DNA of 64,000 nt from Ilyonectria destructans. Lineage: Eukaryota > Ascomycota > Sordariomycetes > Hypocreales > Nectriaceae. The stretch lies in contig JAHEWK010000002.1 in NCBI GenBank assembly GCA_020740775.1, forward strand, positions 5,828,001 to 5,892,000. The letters are read 5' to 3'. Positions 1 through 12,359 of the stretch are shown here, piece after piece. The notes under the pieces are model-generated. The model saw nothing but the letters and a program-made list of their open reading frames with translations, searched no databases and was not told the origin of the DNA. A program made the translations under genes and the position numbers. Position 1 is the stretch's first letter. Every line of letters begins with the position of its first letter.

Positions 1-1
1 G

Positions 2-295
2 GAGTCTCCTCCTTCTATCTCTTATGACTGGAGAGGAACAGGCCCCGCGATGAATATGTCCCCCAGAACAGCAGGTGCTGCCGAAACAAGCAATGGCATG
101 AGTTACGCCGTGGATACTTATAGTGACAATTATGGAGGCGATTCATACTTGATGAGTATGCCATTCTTTTCGGAGCTCGAGAGCTTACCCTTGGACTGGA
201 ACGGGTTCACATCTATAGCACCTATGGCACCTATGGCCTCCCTTCCTGAGCCTAAGGATTTGACAGCTGAGGCGAGCAATACTCAAGACGAGTAA
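2..295 (+). CDS. C-terminal fragment of an unknown protein, possibly a transcription factor (5' end outside window)
   Basis: The frame is open from the first bases of the window to the stop at 293-295, so only the last ~97 residues of a longer protein are seen. The fragment is rich in Ser, Met, Pro and acidic residues, has a repeated APMAPMA stretch and no recognisable catalytic motif. Such low-complexity acidic tails are common at the C-terminus of fungal Zn2Cys6 regulators. Its place next to a cluster with a shared promoter motif makes a pathway regulator an attractive guess, but no DNA-binding domain is visible here. The methionine at position 50 is unlikely to be the true start because the frame is already open upstream. 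Confidence 0.45.
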   Translation, partial: ESPPSISYDWRGTGPAMNMSPRTAGAAETSNGMSYAVDTYSDNYGGDSYLMSMPFFSELESLPLDWNGFTSIAPMAPMASLPEPKDLTAEASNTQDE

Positions 296-1214
296 TCAAT
301 TGAATATCAAAGTTCAGAAAGGCGTGCCAGTTAATACATAATGACAATAATCAACAAGCACTGTGCCGTGTTCTTTTTGTACTACATACGAACAGCAGTT
401 GGATGCAAGAGGAATGCTGGACAAGGGTAAAAACTCTTCCTTGACATCCCAAGAGCATGTAAACATACTACTCTAATGTAGACCAAATCATCTCAAATTT
501 CACTTGATTAACATCTGCCTTCAATTCATTGAGCGTAAGCGACGCAATCACGACACCAGAAAAGCCCATCATGCCCCCGCAAACCGGTTCAACGCGAATT
601 TCGACGTAGAGCCGCCAGTCTGAGGTAATGTATGGTAAGTTAACGGCCAATACTACTGCACGTTGGTGCCATGAGAGATGCTAGATAGAAACGTCATGCT
701 TGAATCAATTCTCAAGTAGTGGCTCGGACTGACCGGAATAGGTCCTTTTGATGAGAATGGAGCATGACTGTGATGAATCTCGGCGAATGTTGATTGAGTC
801 AATCCAACAATCTTCTCACTCTAAGTCGTGGAGAAAACATTGTCTGTGATCTCCCCGCGAGAAGTTTTCGCTGTAAGGAAAAGGATGTACATTAGGCAAC
901 TAATCAAAGCTCTTAATTTCTATCAGAAATGCCCACCCTTTAAAAAAGTCACTTGATGAAGAAAACAAAAACGGGAAAAGTCTATTCAATTTGGTCGCGA
1001 AGGTGAGTCATTCTTCCACTCATTTCATCGCCCAAGGATTGTTTGCAAAACAAGTCGCAGCTTTTGGTCGCAATCCTTCTCAAGAGAAAATGACCTCCAA
1101 GCAACAAAACGATCTGGTCTTACGAGGAGGCAGCCATCTTCTTCGACCTCTCTTTTAGCTTCCCTGTTACCAGCATGAGCATGTAAAGAATGTCACCAGA
1201 GCTGCTTGGAGAAC
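296..1214. other. Intergenic region between the left-edge gene and the first monooxygenase
   Basis: This 0.9 kb region holds the 3' ends of two convergent genes. A short minus-strand frame (468-650) has no ATG and no family resemblance that I can see. I find no RNA gene, repeat or GCGG-N5-CCG site here. Confidence 0.5.
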
Positions 1215-2958
1215 TTACCAGTCGCGATACACGTCGGCCCATTGCTGACCCCAGCCAATAGTGTGTGTACGAATCTCAATACCAAGGTCTTTTCCAACAG
1301 ATTTGGCTGCTTGGACCCATTCGCCACCACCTATTCCCGTAAAAAGAGAGAAAACTCCGTGTCCCGCAAGGTCTATCGTCGATATGTTGGTTTTTGTCGG
1401 GGTAGCTTTGTTCAGCCAAGCATGCGGTAGCCTATGACCGGGATATGAACTGATTCGGTGATGTAGAACTGGGTCCTCTGGCCAATCCGGCTCCATTCTC
1501 CCAGATTTCACCTCATCCTCCACGTATGTAGCCTCTGACTTGTACCGGTGATTCATTTCGATTCCAATGGAGTTGTTCGCATGAGCTGAGTGATCCATTG
1601 CAGCCATGAGTTTCTTTCGCCTCTCGCGTGCTTCCAGAGTTGCCTCCTTGAGAGCATTGTGCTTCTTAACTCTCTCTTCCACTGTTGGCTCTAGGACACC
1701 GAGCTCTTCCCAAATAGTCCTTGCTATAGAAAATCCTGAATTCGCGTGCCTAACAACCCCTTGACCAACTGGTTGGCGTTCCAGGCTATAGCTTGCGAAG
1801 AGCTTTCTTGAAGCGAAGCCATGTTCGACGAATTTAACTTTCCATGCTAGATTGAAAGCATCTTGCACACAAGTGTTCGAACCGAGTCCGTTGGCCGGTG
1901 GGTGTCTATGAACGGCATCGCCGAGGCAGAAGACATTTCCGTCTGAGTAATACTCCGCTATGATTTCATTAATGGTCCATTTAGAACGGTCAAGAATCTT
2001 TAAAGGAAGATCATCTCGACCGATAAATTCTTGACATCGCTTGTGACATTCCTCAAGGGTCGGCTCTCGCCAATTTTCTCCCAAGCCGGGCTTTGCAAAG
2101 AAGATGAACATCCATCTGCGATATTGTTAGCAGCTGAAACGAACCTGATATACAAAATCAGTCTTACTCATGCCAGGGTTTGACCATTCTGATATTCGCA
2201 ATCATCGCATTATCGGGAAAGTCCTTCTCAGGCTGGAAGAACCAGTGCAGATTCCCTTTCCGTGCCTCCATATACTCGCTGAGGTCAACTTCCACTAAAA
2301 CATTATAAGCCATGCCTTGAGAAGGCTGCTTGATCAAAGGAATCCGCAATTCTCTCAACACTTGCGTTCTGGCTCCGTCGGCACCAAACAAGTATTTAGA
2401 TCGTATGAAGTAATCTCTTTTGCTCAAGTCGTCTCGAATCAAACTCAAAAGCCTGCCGTCAGGCTCTATCTGAAAAGTCACGAAACTCGTCTTGAATCTG
2501 AGGTCCCACCCTTCAGACATTGCTCGTTGAGTTAAGATGGGTTCGCAGACAGTCTGCGGTAAGTCGCAGTGTCTGCAAGGGCTTGCCTCGTAAAATTCCC
2601 CAAGGCGCTTGGGATCGTTCCCCCAGGCGTAGTTCCGGCCATATTCTTCCCCAGTCATAGTATGGCACCAACGAGTATGCTGCATTGTCTCATCTCCACG
2701 CTCACCTCTCTCTAGAGCCTCATGTTCCAAGCCAATATCTCGTAGGCATTCAAGCATCGCGGGATTAGTAATGTGCGCTCGAGGTTGCTGTGCAGTAGTC
2801 GATGCTGCGGAGATGATAATGCCAGTCATGGAATACGGCGGATGCGACAGGAAACAGGCTAGCGATGCGCCGGCGGGCCCAGCACCAACGATAAGCAGTG
2901 GCGTCTCGATGACTTCCCCTGGTATCGGGAGGTAAGGTTTGGTGGTGTCGTCAGTCAT
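1215..2958 (-). CDS. TfdB-like FAD-dependent phenol monooxygenase (copy 1)
   Basis: This is a flavin-dependent aromatic hydroxylase. It should add oxygen to a phenolic ring using FAD and NAD(P)H in the cytosol. Two exons, 2958-2168 and 2115-1215, are joined across a 52-nt intron (GTAAGA...GCTAACA...CAG), giving 563 aa. The Rossmann motif GAGPAG is at residues 25-30, the DG motif (FGADGA) near 194 and the GD motif (CLGDAVHRHPP) near 329. The segments PRAHITN, YAWGNDPK and DLPQT are typical of 2,4-dichlorophenol 6-monooxygenase (TfdB). The length is close to bacterial TfdB and shorter than fungal phenol 2-monooxygenases. It is a clear paralog of the gene at 7688-9436 and shares its intron position and phase. 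Two GCGG-N5-CCG sites lie about 190 and 260 bp upstream. The substrate cannot be read from the sequence. Confidence 0.93.
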
Positions 2959-5734
2959 ATTGTTCAGGTATGAGGCGTAAATGATGGTCTAAGTTTTGGA
3001 ATAGTGATCGCACACTACTATTAGAGCAAGGACTACTTGTATGCCAAATACCAATTGTTTCTAATATCCCCTTTCGGAGTCATAGACGAGTGCTCGAATC
3101 ATAAATGCGATTAGTAAGCCTCGTTTTTACAGTTGTACCATATCGCTGTGCGGATATCCCGCTGAAGCCACTAATGGACGCGGTAACTTAGCGGCAAGTT
3201 TTTGGACATCAGGAGCGGATTATCCGAAGTATAGATCAGTACCTTCAATTTTATCGGGCACACTCCGATCAAAAGTTATCTAAATTTACTGTTTATTGGC
3301 AAGATGGTCCTCATGGCCTGCACCCCGTCGCATCTAATTAACGAATATATTGTGCTTACTTTCCAATAAATCATAAAGAGAGCAAGCAGACACTCTGTAC
3401 CAATACCAAGTCATTTTGTTCTAGCACATTTATTAGAGAGATGCAGCGTGAATTATCACGTTAGATAATTCGCGAGGTAGGCAAGCTGCTAGACCGTTTT
3501 AGACCCTTAACACATGAATCAATATGAGGAATGAGAGATGTCAATCCTAAATTGTCCTAGGTTTTGTCGTATTATTGAGCATTCTCGAGGCTGTTTTACA
3601 CTGTCACTCGCTGTTCTCCGTGGGCCTTGCATGGTTAAATCTCGATCTTGAGAACCAACTGCAAAGATCCAGCAATGTGAGAAGAAACAAGAGAATGGAG
3701 TCAACGATCGCGGGAAGTTGGTGCTCGCGCGTCGGTACTCGCATCTCGGTGCTCGCGTGAACTCGGTATTCGCGTCGACCTCGCTTGGGCTCTCATAATT
3801 CCGGATTTAAAGGACCTCCCGAGGTTGAGAGATTTGAATCCGCATGTTTATTTATCCCAGTGGAACCCTGCGTATAATTTTAGGTACCCAGTTGACTTGT
3901 TCGACGACCCATACGAAAAACAAAACTGCCTCATATCGCCCTAGAGCTCCATTTCCAGGCCACTCATCTGGTCATTCATGCGGAGCGAAATAAAATAGTC
4001 TTAGTTTATTCAATTGCAACGCATACCAATAACTCTGATCCATACCGTCTTCGAAATGCCGTAAGGGGTATTGAGCATCAGGAAAAGCATTAGACAATGT
4101 CTTAAAAATAAAAATACAATAACTTAGTCACAAGAGAACAACATTATTTCCTCAGTGACAACTTATACCTCCCCGATGCATATCCTATCGAATGTCCTAT
4201 CATATGGAACTCGGAAGTTTCCAGTAAAATGATTCTCACCTGCGATGCGAGACGATTTAGGTGGATCTCAGAAACGCGCATTCCGCGTCAAAGTCGTTTG
4301 CAAATCTCTACCGGTCATTGCTCACCAAGGAAGGGAGGCCCATTATTACTAGCGCACAAAGGTTTTTTCTTTTTTGCATACTCTCACTTCTTCCAAATGT
4401 CGCCACAAGCGACTCTTCACTGATAGCAATGCTTTTCTCCGAGGCGACAGGCATTGTGACACGAGACCGGAAATACTGGTGCTCATACGAATCACAGTGG
4501 GGACTATGTCAAAGCGACCTTCCAAAAGCATAACGGCGATTCTAAGGTTGAATACAGTACCTTTCTCGAAGGTGCTGAAGGAGGGAAAGAATTAACTCGA
4601 AAGTTGCTTAACATCCCAATGAGAGGACAAATCTGACTGGAGCGCATTGTTGCAGTCGACTTCCTTGTCAATACGAATCAAACAACCCCGGACTATCCTC
4701 CTTCATTTCATTCGGCGCCATGGGATTTACTATTGGTTACTTGATGCTGAAGATGTAGCAGGCACCCTTGATCTCATTATAATCTCATTATGAACGAGGG
4801 GCAGTCACTAGATCTACTAAATTCACGGTCTGATGAGAAGAGCCACGTGCATTAACTCTTTGTGAGTTCACTCACAGTACCAACTAAGCCGCGAATGGCC
4901 GCCGACGCTGCTATTTCACGGATTGGTTATTCCGCTTGAGGGTCAATCCGTCGTTCCAAACTCTCGAAACCTATGGTAAGCCATTTCGTAGATGCGTAGC
5001 GGACTAATATTCTAACAAATTTAGAGTCTAGTAAGATTACGGAGATCCGGAAGGCCTACGTATGTATGTTTTTTCGCCCGGGGAGCCATGAGGCCATACC
5101 GCCCCCTATCGAGCCACAGGACGTGCTGAGCTAGAATCTGGGATGCTAAAAACTACATAATGCTACAAGGTTGAGCAGAGCTGTCATTCTCGACACGAAG
5201 TTAGATCCTTTAACCTGTGCATCTAGATCTGTTTGTGTCACTGGCGGTTCCTCTCTTCGACAATCCCTCAATTGATGCAGTTCACGGACCTGTATAAAAA
5301 GCCGTTAGTAAACGAATACAGGATAACCTTTTGATTGGCGAATGTGAAAATATTACTATGGTCTTTTGAAACTCACTGCGCGACTTCAGCACGAATTCTG
5401 CCCCGAGCATAAAGCTTGGCGGTTAAAACATGACGGAAGCAGAGATCAGCATCAATTTCGGTGACTAGCAGTCAATTGTTTAATGTGCCTTCGAGTGATT
5501 GGTCTTAGATATGCAAAGTTCTTTTGCAAAATCATACTATATGTCTAAGATTACTTGACGTTTTTCTACTTTGAATAGGAAACTTCAGTCTAGGAGACCA
5601 CAGATGACCGTTGCATTTAACCTATCTATGATTTACATAAGTACTAAGTAAATTCTTATGTTTCTCATATTGAATCTTGACCTGTATTGCTTGATACAAA
5701 GAATGGGTGGAACCACTATAGCCCATGCCTTCAG
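2959..5734. other. Long gene-free region with the monooxygenase promoter at its left end
   Basis: This 2.8 kb stretch has no convincing coding exon. Its first 300 bp are the promoter of the minus-strand monooxygenase. Positions 3718-3778 hold imperfect repeats of a short TCGGTRCTCGCG-like unit. The remainder is unique-looking moderate-GC sequence with many stops in all frames. It may be a decayed gene or spacer. I see no RNA gene. Confidence 0.5.
3150..3226. promoter_or_regulatory. Two GCGG-N5-CCG sites upstream of the copy 1 monooxygenase
   Basis: CGG-ATATC-CCG (3151-3161, flanked by G and C) and CGG-ATTAT-CCG (3216-3226, preceded by G) are inverted CGG half-sites with 5-bp spacing. This is the form recognised by Zn2Cys6 homodimers. 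They lie 193 and 258 bp upstream of the ATG at 2958. Confidence 0.6.
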
Positions 5735-7079
5735 CTACATTCCATCAGTGAGCTTTCTCATGTCTGTTGGCCACGTTTTGAAGAGACCTTCGCCAAACTC
5801 TCTCATCTTTTCCAGACTTGGATCTCGCATTTTATGTAGAAACCAGTCATCGTAGGCATTCTCAGGATCATTCTGAATCGTCAATTTATTCTGGGTTGAA
5901 ATTGGGTTCACGAAAAACTGAAAGACTCGCTGGCGTTCGTTAGAATATATGTCCAGTATGTCCACCAGTTTCCCTTCGTTGAGGATGAGAATGAGCGCTT
6001 CCGCAGCGGCATCAGCATCCAAAATACCTGTCGTCAGACCCATGGCGCCAATTGGCTGAGGGTTGTTAATAATGTACCTCGGCAGAGAAGCAGAAGGTTT
6101 CACTTACATTGTTGATATGGGCCGCGTCACCAGCCAAAAGGCACCGTCCTCTCCTCATCGTCCCGGCACATCGTTGATGCAGTTTGTAGGTAGAAGCTCT
6201 GCGAATCTCGGCTTTGAGGGGTCTTGGGCCCGGTATGAACTTTTGCAAAAGTTCGAGAACGGACTCATCCGACTCCAGCTCCTCGTCGGAACGAGGATCA
6301 TCTGGAGCGGTTGCTACAGACCATCGATGAAGAGAACAGTTCCCAGGAATAGGAGGATCGATGGGGGTTGTGAGACCATAATGGATCGGATCTATAATCA
6401 TGTGTGTCGATATATTTTCGTCGAAGGGAGGGGTTTCAACGTAGACATCGATGGCGATCAACCGGTCTGGCCAAGTGTGGCCTTTAAGGGAAATACCCAA
6501 GCTCTTTCGGGCTGCAGAGCTAGCCCCATCGGCGCCAATCAAAAACGATCCTTCGTAAGAATTGGGGGCTCCGGGTATAGCTGATTTGACGAGAGCTTTC
6601 ACTGATTCTTCCCCGTTTTCAACCCCCGTGAGTTCCGTGTTGAAATGGACCACGACCCGTCCAGTTGCCAATGCCTCCTCAAAAAGAAGTTTAGTCAACT
6701 TGGACTGGGCTAGACAGATAGTACCGGTGATATTTCCTGGCGTATCATCGGCGGCAAGAGGAAGGGATGCGACAATGTCACCCAAGGCTTTGCCTCCATT
6801 ACCATCGTCTTTAAGCGGTTTTCTCCAACATATACCAGCAGCAGCAAATCCTCTCTGCCTTATCTTTTCTAAGACTCCAGCCTTTTGAAAGGTGAGCAGA
6901 GACGCACCAAAATAGCCTGTAGCGCGAGGCAAGTCGTTCAGTGCCGGTTCCCTTTCGAGCACCACCACATTGATGCCTGCCTGCGCTAATCTCAGTGCTG
7001 AAAGAAGGCCGACGGGGCCGGCTCCTGAAACGAGCACCGGCAGGTGTTTTTTCGTATTATCAGAGTGTTGTCCGTTCAT
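5735..7079 (-). CDS. FAD-dependent monooxygenase, PheA/TfdB superfamily, short type (copy 2)
   Basis: This is a second flavin monooxygenase of the aromatic hydroxylase superfamily, probably hydroxylating a phenol or related ring. The exons are 7079-6108 and 6055-5735 with a 52-nt intron (GTAAGT...TTAACAACCCTCAG). The phase-0 join restores HINN-PIGAMGL. The product is 430 aa. It has the FAD motif GAGPVG near the N-terminus, a DG motif (IGADGASS) and the GD motif (LLAGDAAHI). It is only distantly related to the TfdB-like copies, being more than 100 residues shorter and lacking their C-terminal thioredoxin-like region. The ATG at 7079 is the first ATG in frame. It is transcribed divergently from the copy 3 monooxygenase across a 608-bp shared promoter carrying one GCGG-N5-CCG site. 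Confidence 0.88.
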
Positions 7080-7687
7080 TTTGGGTTCGTTTAGGGTTTT
7101 TTTGTATAGAATAGGAAGAATCTGTCGCAAATCCAAAACCGCCTCATAACGAGGTTGGTGTGCTTTTGTACGTGATGGAACCCCGCACTCACAGCTTCTC
7201 AATGAGTAAAACTAACTGGAATCGTAACCACGAGAATGGCGCTGTCAAATGCTTTGCGGAAAACCCGACCGACATCTAACCATCTTGGGGAAGAATGCGC
7301 GGAAAAGCCAAGGATCTTGTGCGGGGAGGAATGTTAGCCAAGTCTCAGAGACGAATGTGGAGTATCCCCCTACAGCCAAAGAAACTACCGGCGGGAAAGC
7401 ATGACATCTTTGCGGGGATAAGGAATATACCCCCAGGCTGGTTTTGCTAGAAAGCTAAGTGGCGGGGACTTGGTGAAAGAACATGCTTGGCGCATCGAAG
7501 CGGTAGGCAATATGGTCAACAAACGATGACAGGTACGGGTGGTCCATAAAGGCTGCGCGAAAGGGTTTTCCTATCACGTGTAGGGAATCTACTATATCTA
7601 ACCTGGTGGCAGTGCACAGTACCTTTGTTCTCAACAATCATCCAACTGAGCTTTTTTTATCCCTCATTTGAATTCCAGCTATTTAAC
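7080..7687. promoter_or_regulatory. Bidirectional promoter between two monooxygenases, with one GCGG-N5-CCG site
   Basis: The region separates the divergent ATGs at 7079 (minus) and 7688 (plus). CGG-AAAAC-CCG at 7257-7267 is preceded by G and lies 178 bp from the minus-strand start. Several unpaired GCGG half-sites follow around 7320-7470. Confidence 0.55.
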
Positions 7688-9436
7688 ATGAGCTTTCCAA
7701 TCCGAACCTCAGTGCCGCCAACAAGCCCCAAGGTCATTGAGACACCCTTGCTGATCGTGGGTGCTGGACCAGCTGGCGCGTCTCTGGCCTGCTTTCTCTC
7801 TCACCCACCCTACTCTATGTCGGGAATTATCATCTCATCGGCGTCGACAACAAGTCAAAGTCCACGGGCACATATCACCAACGCAGCAACTCTCGAGTGT
7901 CTACGAGACATTGGCCTAGAACAAACATGCCTTGACTCTGCCTTTGTGGATGACTACATGGCACACGTTCGCTGGTGTCACGATATGACTGGCGAGGAGT
8001 ATGGACGAATCTATTCGTTTGGCCATGACCCTGAGTTACGTGGAGAGTATGAGACGCATTCGCCGTGTCACTATGTTGATCTCCCTCAAACAGTCCTAGA
8101 GCCGATTTTGATATCCAAAGCTGCTTCCCAGGGTTGGGATGTGAGATACAAGACGACTCTGATTGATTTGAAGATCGAGGAGAACGACGATCGCCCGCTT
8201 TGTCGAATTCGAGACGAAATAACACAAGAGGAATTTTACATTCGATCTAAATACGTATTTGGTGCCGATGGCGCCCGAAGCCAAGTCCTTCGAGAGATGC
8301 AAATTCCTCTCATCAGCAAGCCTACCCTCGGGGTATCCTATAATATCCGAATTCGGTGCGATTTGGGCGATTTCATGGGGGCAAGAAAAGGGAATTTGCA
8401 TTGGATTATACAACCTGAGACAGAGCATGAGTCTCACGCTTGGTCTGCTGTGATCCGAGTCGTTAAGCCTTGGGATGAGTACGATTGATTTATCCCTCCT
8501 TCTCTTCTCCTTCAAACGGTTAACTAATCTTAATTCGCGCTTAGTTGGCTTATCAGTTTTTTCTCTAAACCTGGTGTCAAACCGAGGGAGCCGACTCGTG
8601 AAGAATGGCTTCAGCGCTGCAACGAGATCATTGGCCAAGATATACCTATAGAATTGGTGGATATTTCTAAGTGGAGGGTAAACGACACAGTGGCCGAATA
8701 TTATTCCCGAGGTAATGTGTTTTGTCTGGGTGATGCCGTCCATCGGCATCCTCCGGCGAACGCATTGGGCTCGAATACATGCATTCAAGATGCTTACAAC
8801 TTGGCATGGAAAGTCAAATATGTTGTTCAAGGCATGGCATCGCCGACTCTGCTTGAAACCTACAGCCCGGAACGCCAACCTGTGGGAGCTTCGATCGTTC
8901 AGCGTGCCAATCACGGAATTCGTGATCACTTTGCCATCTTTGAGCAGTTTGGTCTCATGGAAGAGACTGCCGAAGCGAGGCTAAGGGCTTTCAGAAGCCT
9001 CAAAGAAGTTACGCCAGAGGCATCTCAGAGACGAGACAAACTGACAGCATTGATGAAACTAATCACCAGAAGTTACAATGCGCTCGGGATTGAGATGAAC
9101 CACCGGTATGAGTCATCGGCTGTCTATCTTGATGATGAGATCAGAGCTCAAAGGCTACCACCTCCATGGCAAAATGACGCGATTGTTAACCATACCCCTG
9201 CAACGTATCCTGGGCATCGGTTACCTCATGCGTGGCTCACTCAGCTAATGCCGCTGAAGAAACCCGTTTCTACTCTAGACTTGGCCGGCAGTGGAAGATT
9301 TTGTCTTTTCACAGGTGTCGGCGGGGATCGATGGATCGAAGCTGCTAATAGGGTCGGTTCTGAGCTTGGCCTGGAGGTGAAGTCGTACATGATCGGCTGG
9401 GGTCAGGAATGGGTAGATGTTTATCGGATATGGTAA
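7688..9436 (+). CDS. TfdB-like FAD-dependent phenol monooxygenase (copy 3)
   Basis: This paralog of the copy 1 enzyme is also an aromatic hydroxylase. Exon 1 (7688-8478) and exon 2 (8545-9436) flank a 66-nt intron (GTACGA...TTAACTAATC...TTAG). The join yields PWDDWLISFFSKPG and 560 aa. It shows the GAGPAG FAD motif, PRAHITN, DLPQT, the DG motif FGADGARSQ and the GD motif CLGDAVHRHPP. The intron interrupts the same codon region as in copy 1, so the two genes derive from one duplication that inverted their orientation. The start was set at ATG 7688 (TTTAACATGAGC), because the frame upstream has no other ATG. It is divergent from copy 2. Having two TfdB-like enzymes suggests successive hydroxylations or two substrates, which is inference. 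Confidence 0.93.
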
Positions 9437-10603
9437 GCGGAAAGACAGCTCATTCCAGACACTTTGAGGGCGTATTAACTGATGGTGAAACTAGGGAGAG
9501 GCACAGAGAAGTCAAGGATGAGGGTTGCATTCTTGTTCGACCAGATCGCATTGTCTGTTGGCGATCGTTCTCGCTCTTATCTGACTGTGAAGGGCAGCTA
9601 CGAGCGGTTCTCCGTCATGTAGTCGGTAAATAACTTGTGAGAAGATCTCCAGCGAAAATTAGTTATTTCACACATTACTGAGTTAAAAATTGTTCGATAT
9701 AGGCGTGTGTGATACATCGCGCACTCCGACTATTTCTGTGAACGGAAACAGGTACCCAAAATAGATGTAGCAACAGCTCTTTGAAGATCACTCCAGAATA
9801 ATCATTTTTCATTAGCTTAGATTATGGACTTTACTTTCTTCTGTCAATTCATTGATTGATTACTCCCTTCGCGGCTCTGTTCGCACATCTTTGCTTGTCC
9901 CACTTTAGAGATTATCCCACATTCCTCACTGTTTGTCTCTAACTTGACAATGATTTAAATGTTACATTTCTTTGATATCGTTATGAAGACTCGGCTCACG
10001 ATCAATAGTACTCGGGGTTTGTTATAGCCTCAAGAGGGCTTCTAGCCTGGCGGTAGCAGTGGGCGGCCACCGCAACTGATATTATTTTCCTAAAGAGGAG
10101 CTCTTTGACTTCAGCTTCTTATTTAGAGTCCGTGCGAAGAATAAATTATTCTTCTACTTCCTCCCAATATCGTTGAAGATACTCAACTACGTCTACGAAC
10201 AGGTCGTGGGTATATGTTTCCCCCGTAGCAGAATACTTGCGGAATTTCCGCTAGTTAGCGTAGAAGCGGAGAAACCGCCATCGTTGCACGCCATAAACAT
10301 TTCTGTTGTCAGCTTCCTAGATCTTTTTGAAATCGGGAGTAGCCGGTAACCAATTGCATTACTACTAGGCGGTATACCTGTGGTGCCATCGGGCGTAAAT
10401 CTAAACAAGCTCGGCGGTAATTCCGGAGTCTGCGGGACGATAACTAAGGATAGTAACTCATACGACGCACATAGATGCCTTAGATGTATCAAATAAGAAC
10501 AGAGATTGCTCATGTAGTTCTTGCTCCTCGTAGCACAGCATTTTCTTCCCACAACTCTTGAAACATACACTTCGATCCTTTTTATCTTTGAAAATAATTC
10601 ATC
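9437..10603. promoter_or_regulatory. Intergenic region and GST promoter with three GCGG-N5-CCG sites
   Basis: No coding exon is visible in this 1.2 kb region. CGG-AATTT-CCG (10240-10250), CGG-AGAAA-CCG (10267-10277) and CGG-TAATT-CCG (10415-10425) are each preceded by G, and the first two are followed by C. They lie about 180-360 bp upstream of the GST start at 10604. This is the densest site group in the cluster. Confidence 0.6.
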
Positions 10604-11539
10604 ATGGCACAACGCGAGTCCAAAGAAAAGATCATACTCTATACCAACCGTGGCACATGGGCCGTCCGCGTGCACATCGTCTTGCGAGAATTAGGGGTTG
10701 AGTTTGAAGAGGTCCAGATCGTCCTTGATGATCCCCGTCCTGAATGGTACCTTCAGCTGAACCCTTTGGGGAAAGTCCCAACTCTGAAGTACGGAGACGA
10801 AGTGTTTCGAGAGAGTAGCACTATTGTACAGTTCCTTGTGGACTTATTCCCAAGCCATCTCTGCCCGGCAAGCACCGACCAGGGCGCTCCGGCGTGGGTA
10901 TGATACCCGCTCACTCCTTTCAAGTGTCATTGATTCATGTACTGACCTGGATTGAATTTCTTTGCAGCGTGCTCGGACCCAGTTTTTTGTGGATTTATAC
11001 ATGCAAAAGGTTCAGCCCTTTATGCCACCTCAGTTCATGGCCCAGGGTCTGGAGGCGAAAGAATCGTTTGCAGACAAGCAAATCGCAGGCATTATTGAAC
11101 TTGACTCGTATTTGGTTGATGCAAAGCCATTTTGGGAAGGCGCACATCAGCTCACAATGGTTGAAGTATGAATCTCCTGAGACTCCCTATCTCTGTTTCC
11201 TTCAATTTTGACATTATCGGCCCCTCTACACTTGATCCCTTCACACATCCGCTATTCAAATTTAACACTTATTAACTAACAATCATAAAGGCTCTCTTGG
11301 GCGGGTTGATTCAGAGGTTGATCTCTCAGGGCGAATACGAAAATCTGCATCCAAAATTGGTACCCGAAATTCAAGAAAAAGCGCCGAATTTCTGGAGATG
11401 GGCCCAAGCTGTCTACAACCATCCAAGTGTGATCGAGCACTGGTCCGCAGAAGGCTTTGACAAAAATGTCAAGAAGAGGTTGAAACATCTTTTTGCTAGA
11501 GATGAAGAAAAGCGAAATGTTGTTATCCCGACAAAATGA
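10604..11539 (+). CDS. URE2-like glutathione S-transferase (GST 1)
   Basis: This is a cytosolic glutathione transferase that should conjugate glutathione to an electrophile, plausibly a quinone, epoxide or haloaromatic made by the neighbouring oxygenases. The exons are 10604-10897, 10968-11165 and 11291-11539, all joined in phase 0, giving 246 aa. The N-terminal thioredoxin-fold domain carries YTNRGTWAVRVHI and RPEWYLQLNPLGKVPT, where the VP segment and the following ESSTIVQFL supply the glutathione site. An all-helical C-terminal domain follows. It shares both intron positions with the GST at 14983-15884, so the two are paralogs. Its promoter has three copies of the cluster motif. The substrate is unknown. 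Confidence 0.88.
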
Positions 11540-12359
11540 GATCGCTTACACTATTTTGAAGTTATATAAGTAAATGGCACTTCGAACTATAGTATCAATC
11601 ATAACTTCTTTTTGTTGCTTTTTCATGTTCAGACGACAGGAGTAGCTTAAACCGTTAGTGTTACTACTTTTCGTCCTTCTTATAGACCCGGCAATTAAGT
11701 TATTCAAATGTAACATTTAGTCCCTTAGTAGACTTAAATTACAGTTAAAGGGCTTTATAACCTCCAGCCTCTCAATAATAACGCAAGTATTAAGCCAGCA
11801 CATATTTGGGCTATGTTTAGGCTTATATAATACGGTCCCTTATAGCAATTTTCTTAAGGAAAGAGTAATAAAAATATCTATTTTCTCTTGTAGGAGTATT
11901 TTATTCTCTTAGTATAACAGTGACAAATAGCCTTTAAATGATACTGGTAAGGTACTTAATAAGCGAGCTAGATACTCTAGAATCTTACATAAAGTAGCGA
12001 TTTCAAACAATATAAAAACTAGCAATTCTGGGTAGCATCCTGAAAAGGTTTTTAGGCATACTTAGTATAATGTTATAATACTATTTTAATTTTTAGAACT
12101 TTTTGATGTTTTCTTTTATAAAAATATTGTGAAATTTATAAATTAGCTCACTTAGTGCTCCATTATTACATAAGTGGTAATTTGGGTTAATTAACCCGAG
12201 CCAAGTTGCCTGCGGGAATCCCGCCTGTGGCTGAATCTTCAGTGCTTTACAAATACCATCGACTGTCGATCTGATCATCTCAACTCTCACATTAAACTGA
12301 CCTCCTTGTTTAATTACCTCTGCTTTAACTGCTTTTCTTTCTCCCCTCACCTAACAAAT
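11540..12359. other. AT-rich intergenic region and P450 promoter
   Basis: Positions about 11640-12180 are AT- and TpA-rich without coding potential, consistent with a RIP-mutated relic. The last ~150 bp are of normal composition and carry CGG-GAATC-CCG at 12213-12223 (flanked by G and C), 137 bp upstream of the P450 ATG. Confidence 0.55.

Noticed and set aside
468..650. Minus-strand frame of about 60 codons near the left edge
   Set aside because: It has no ATG at its start, a stop close upstream and no family resemblance. Splicing alternatives give only short tails.
4229..4595. Overlapping short frames on both strands
   Set aside because: They have unrelated compositions, no conserved motif and mutual overlap, as expected of chance frames.
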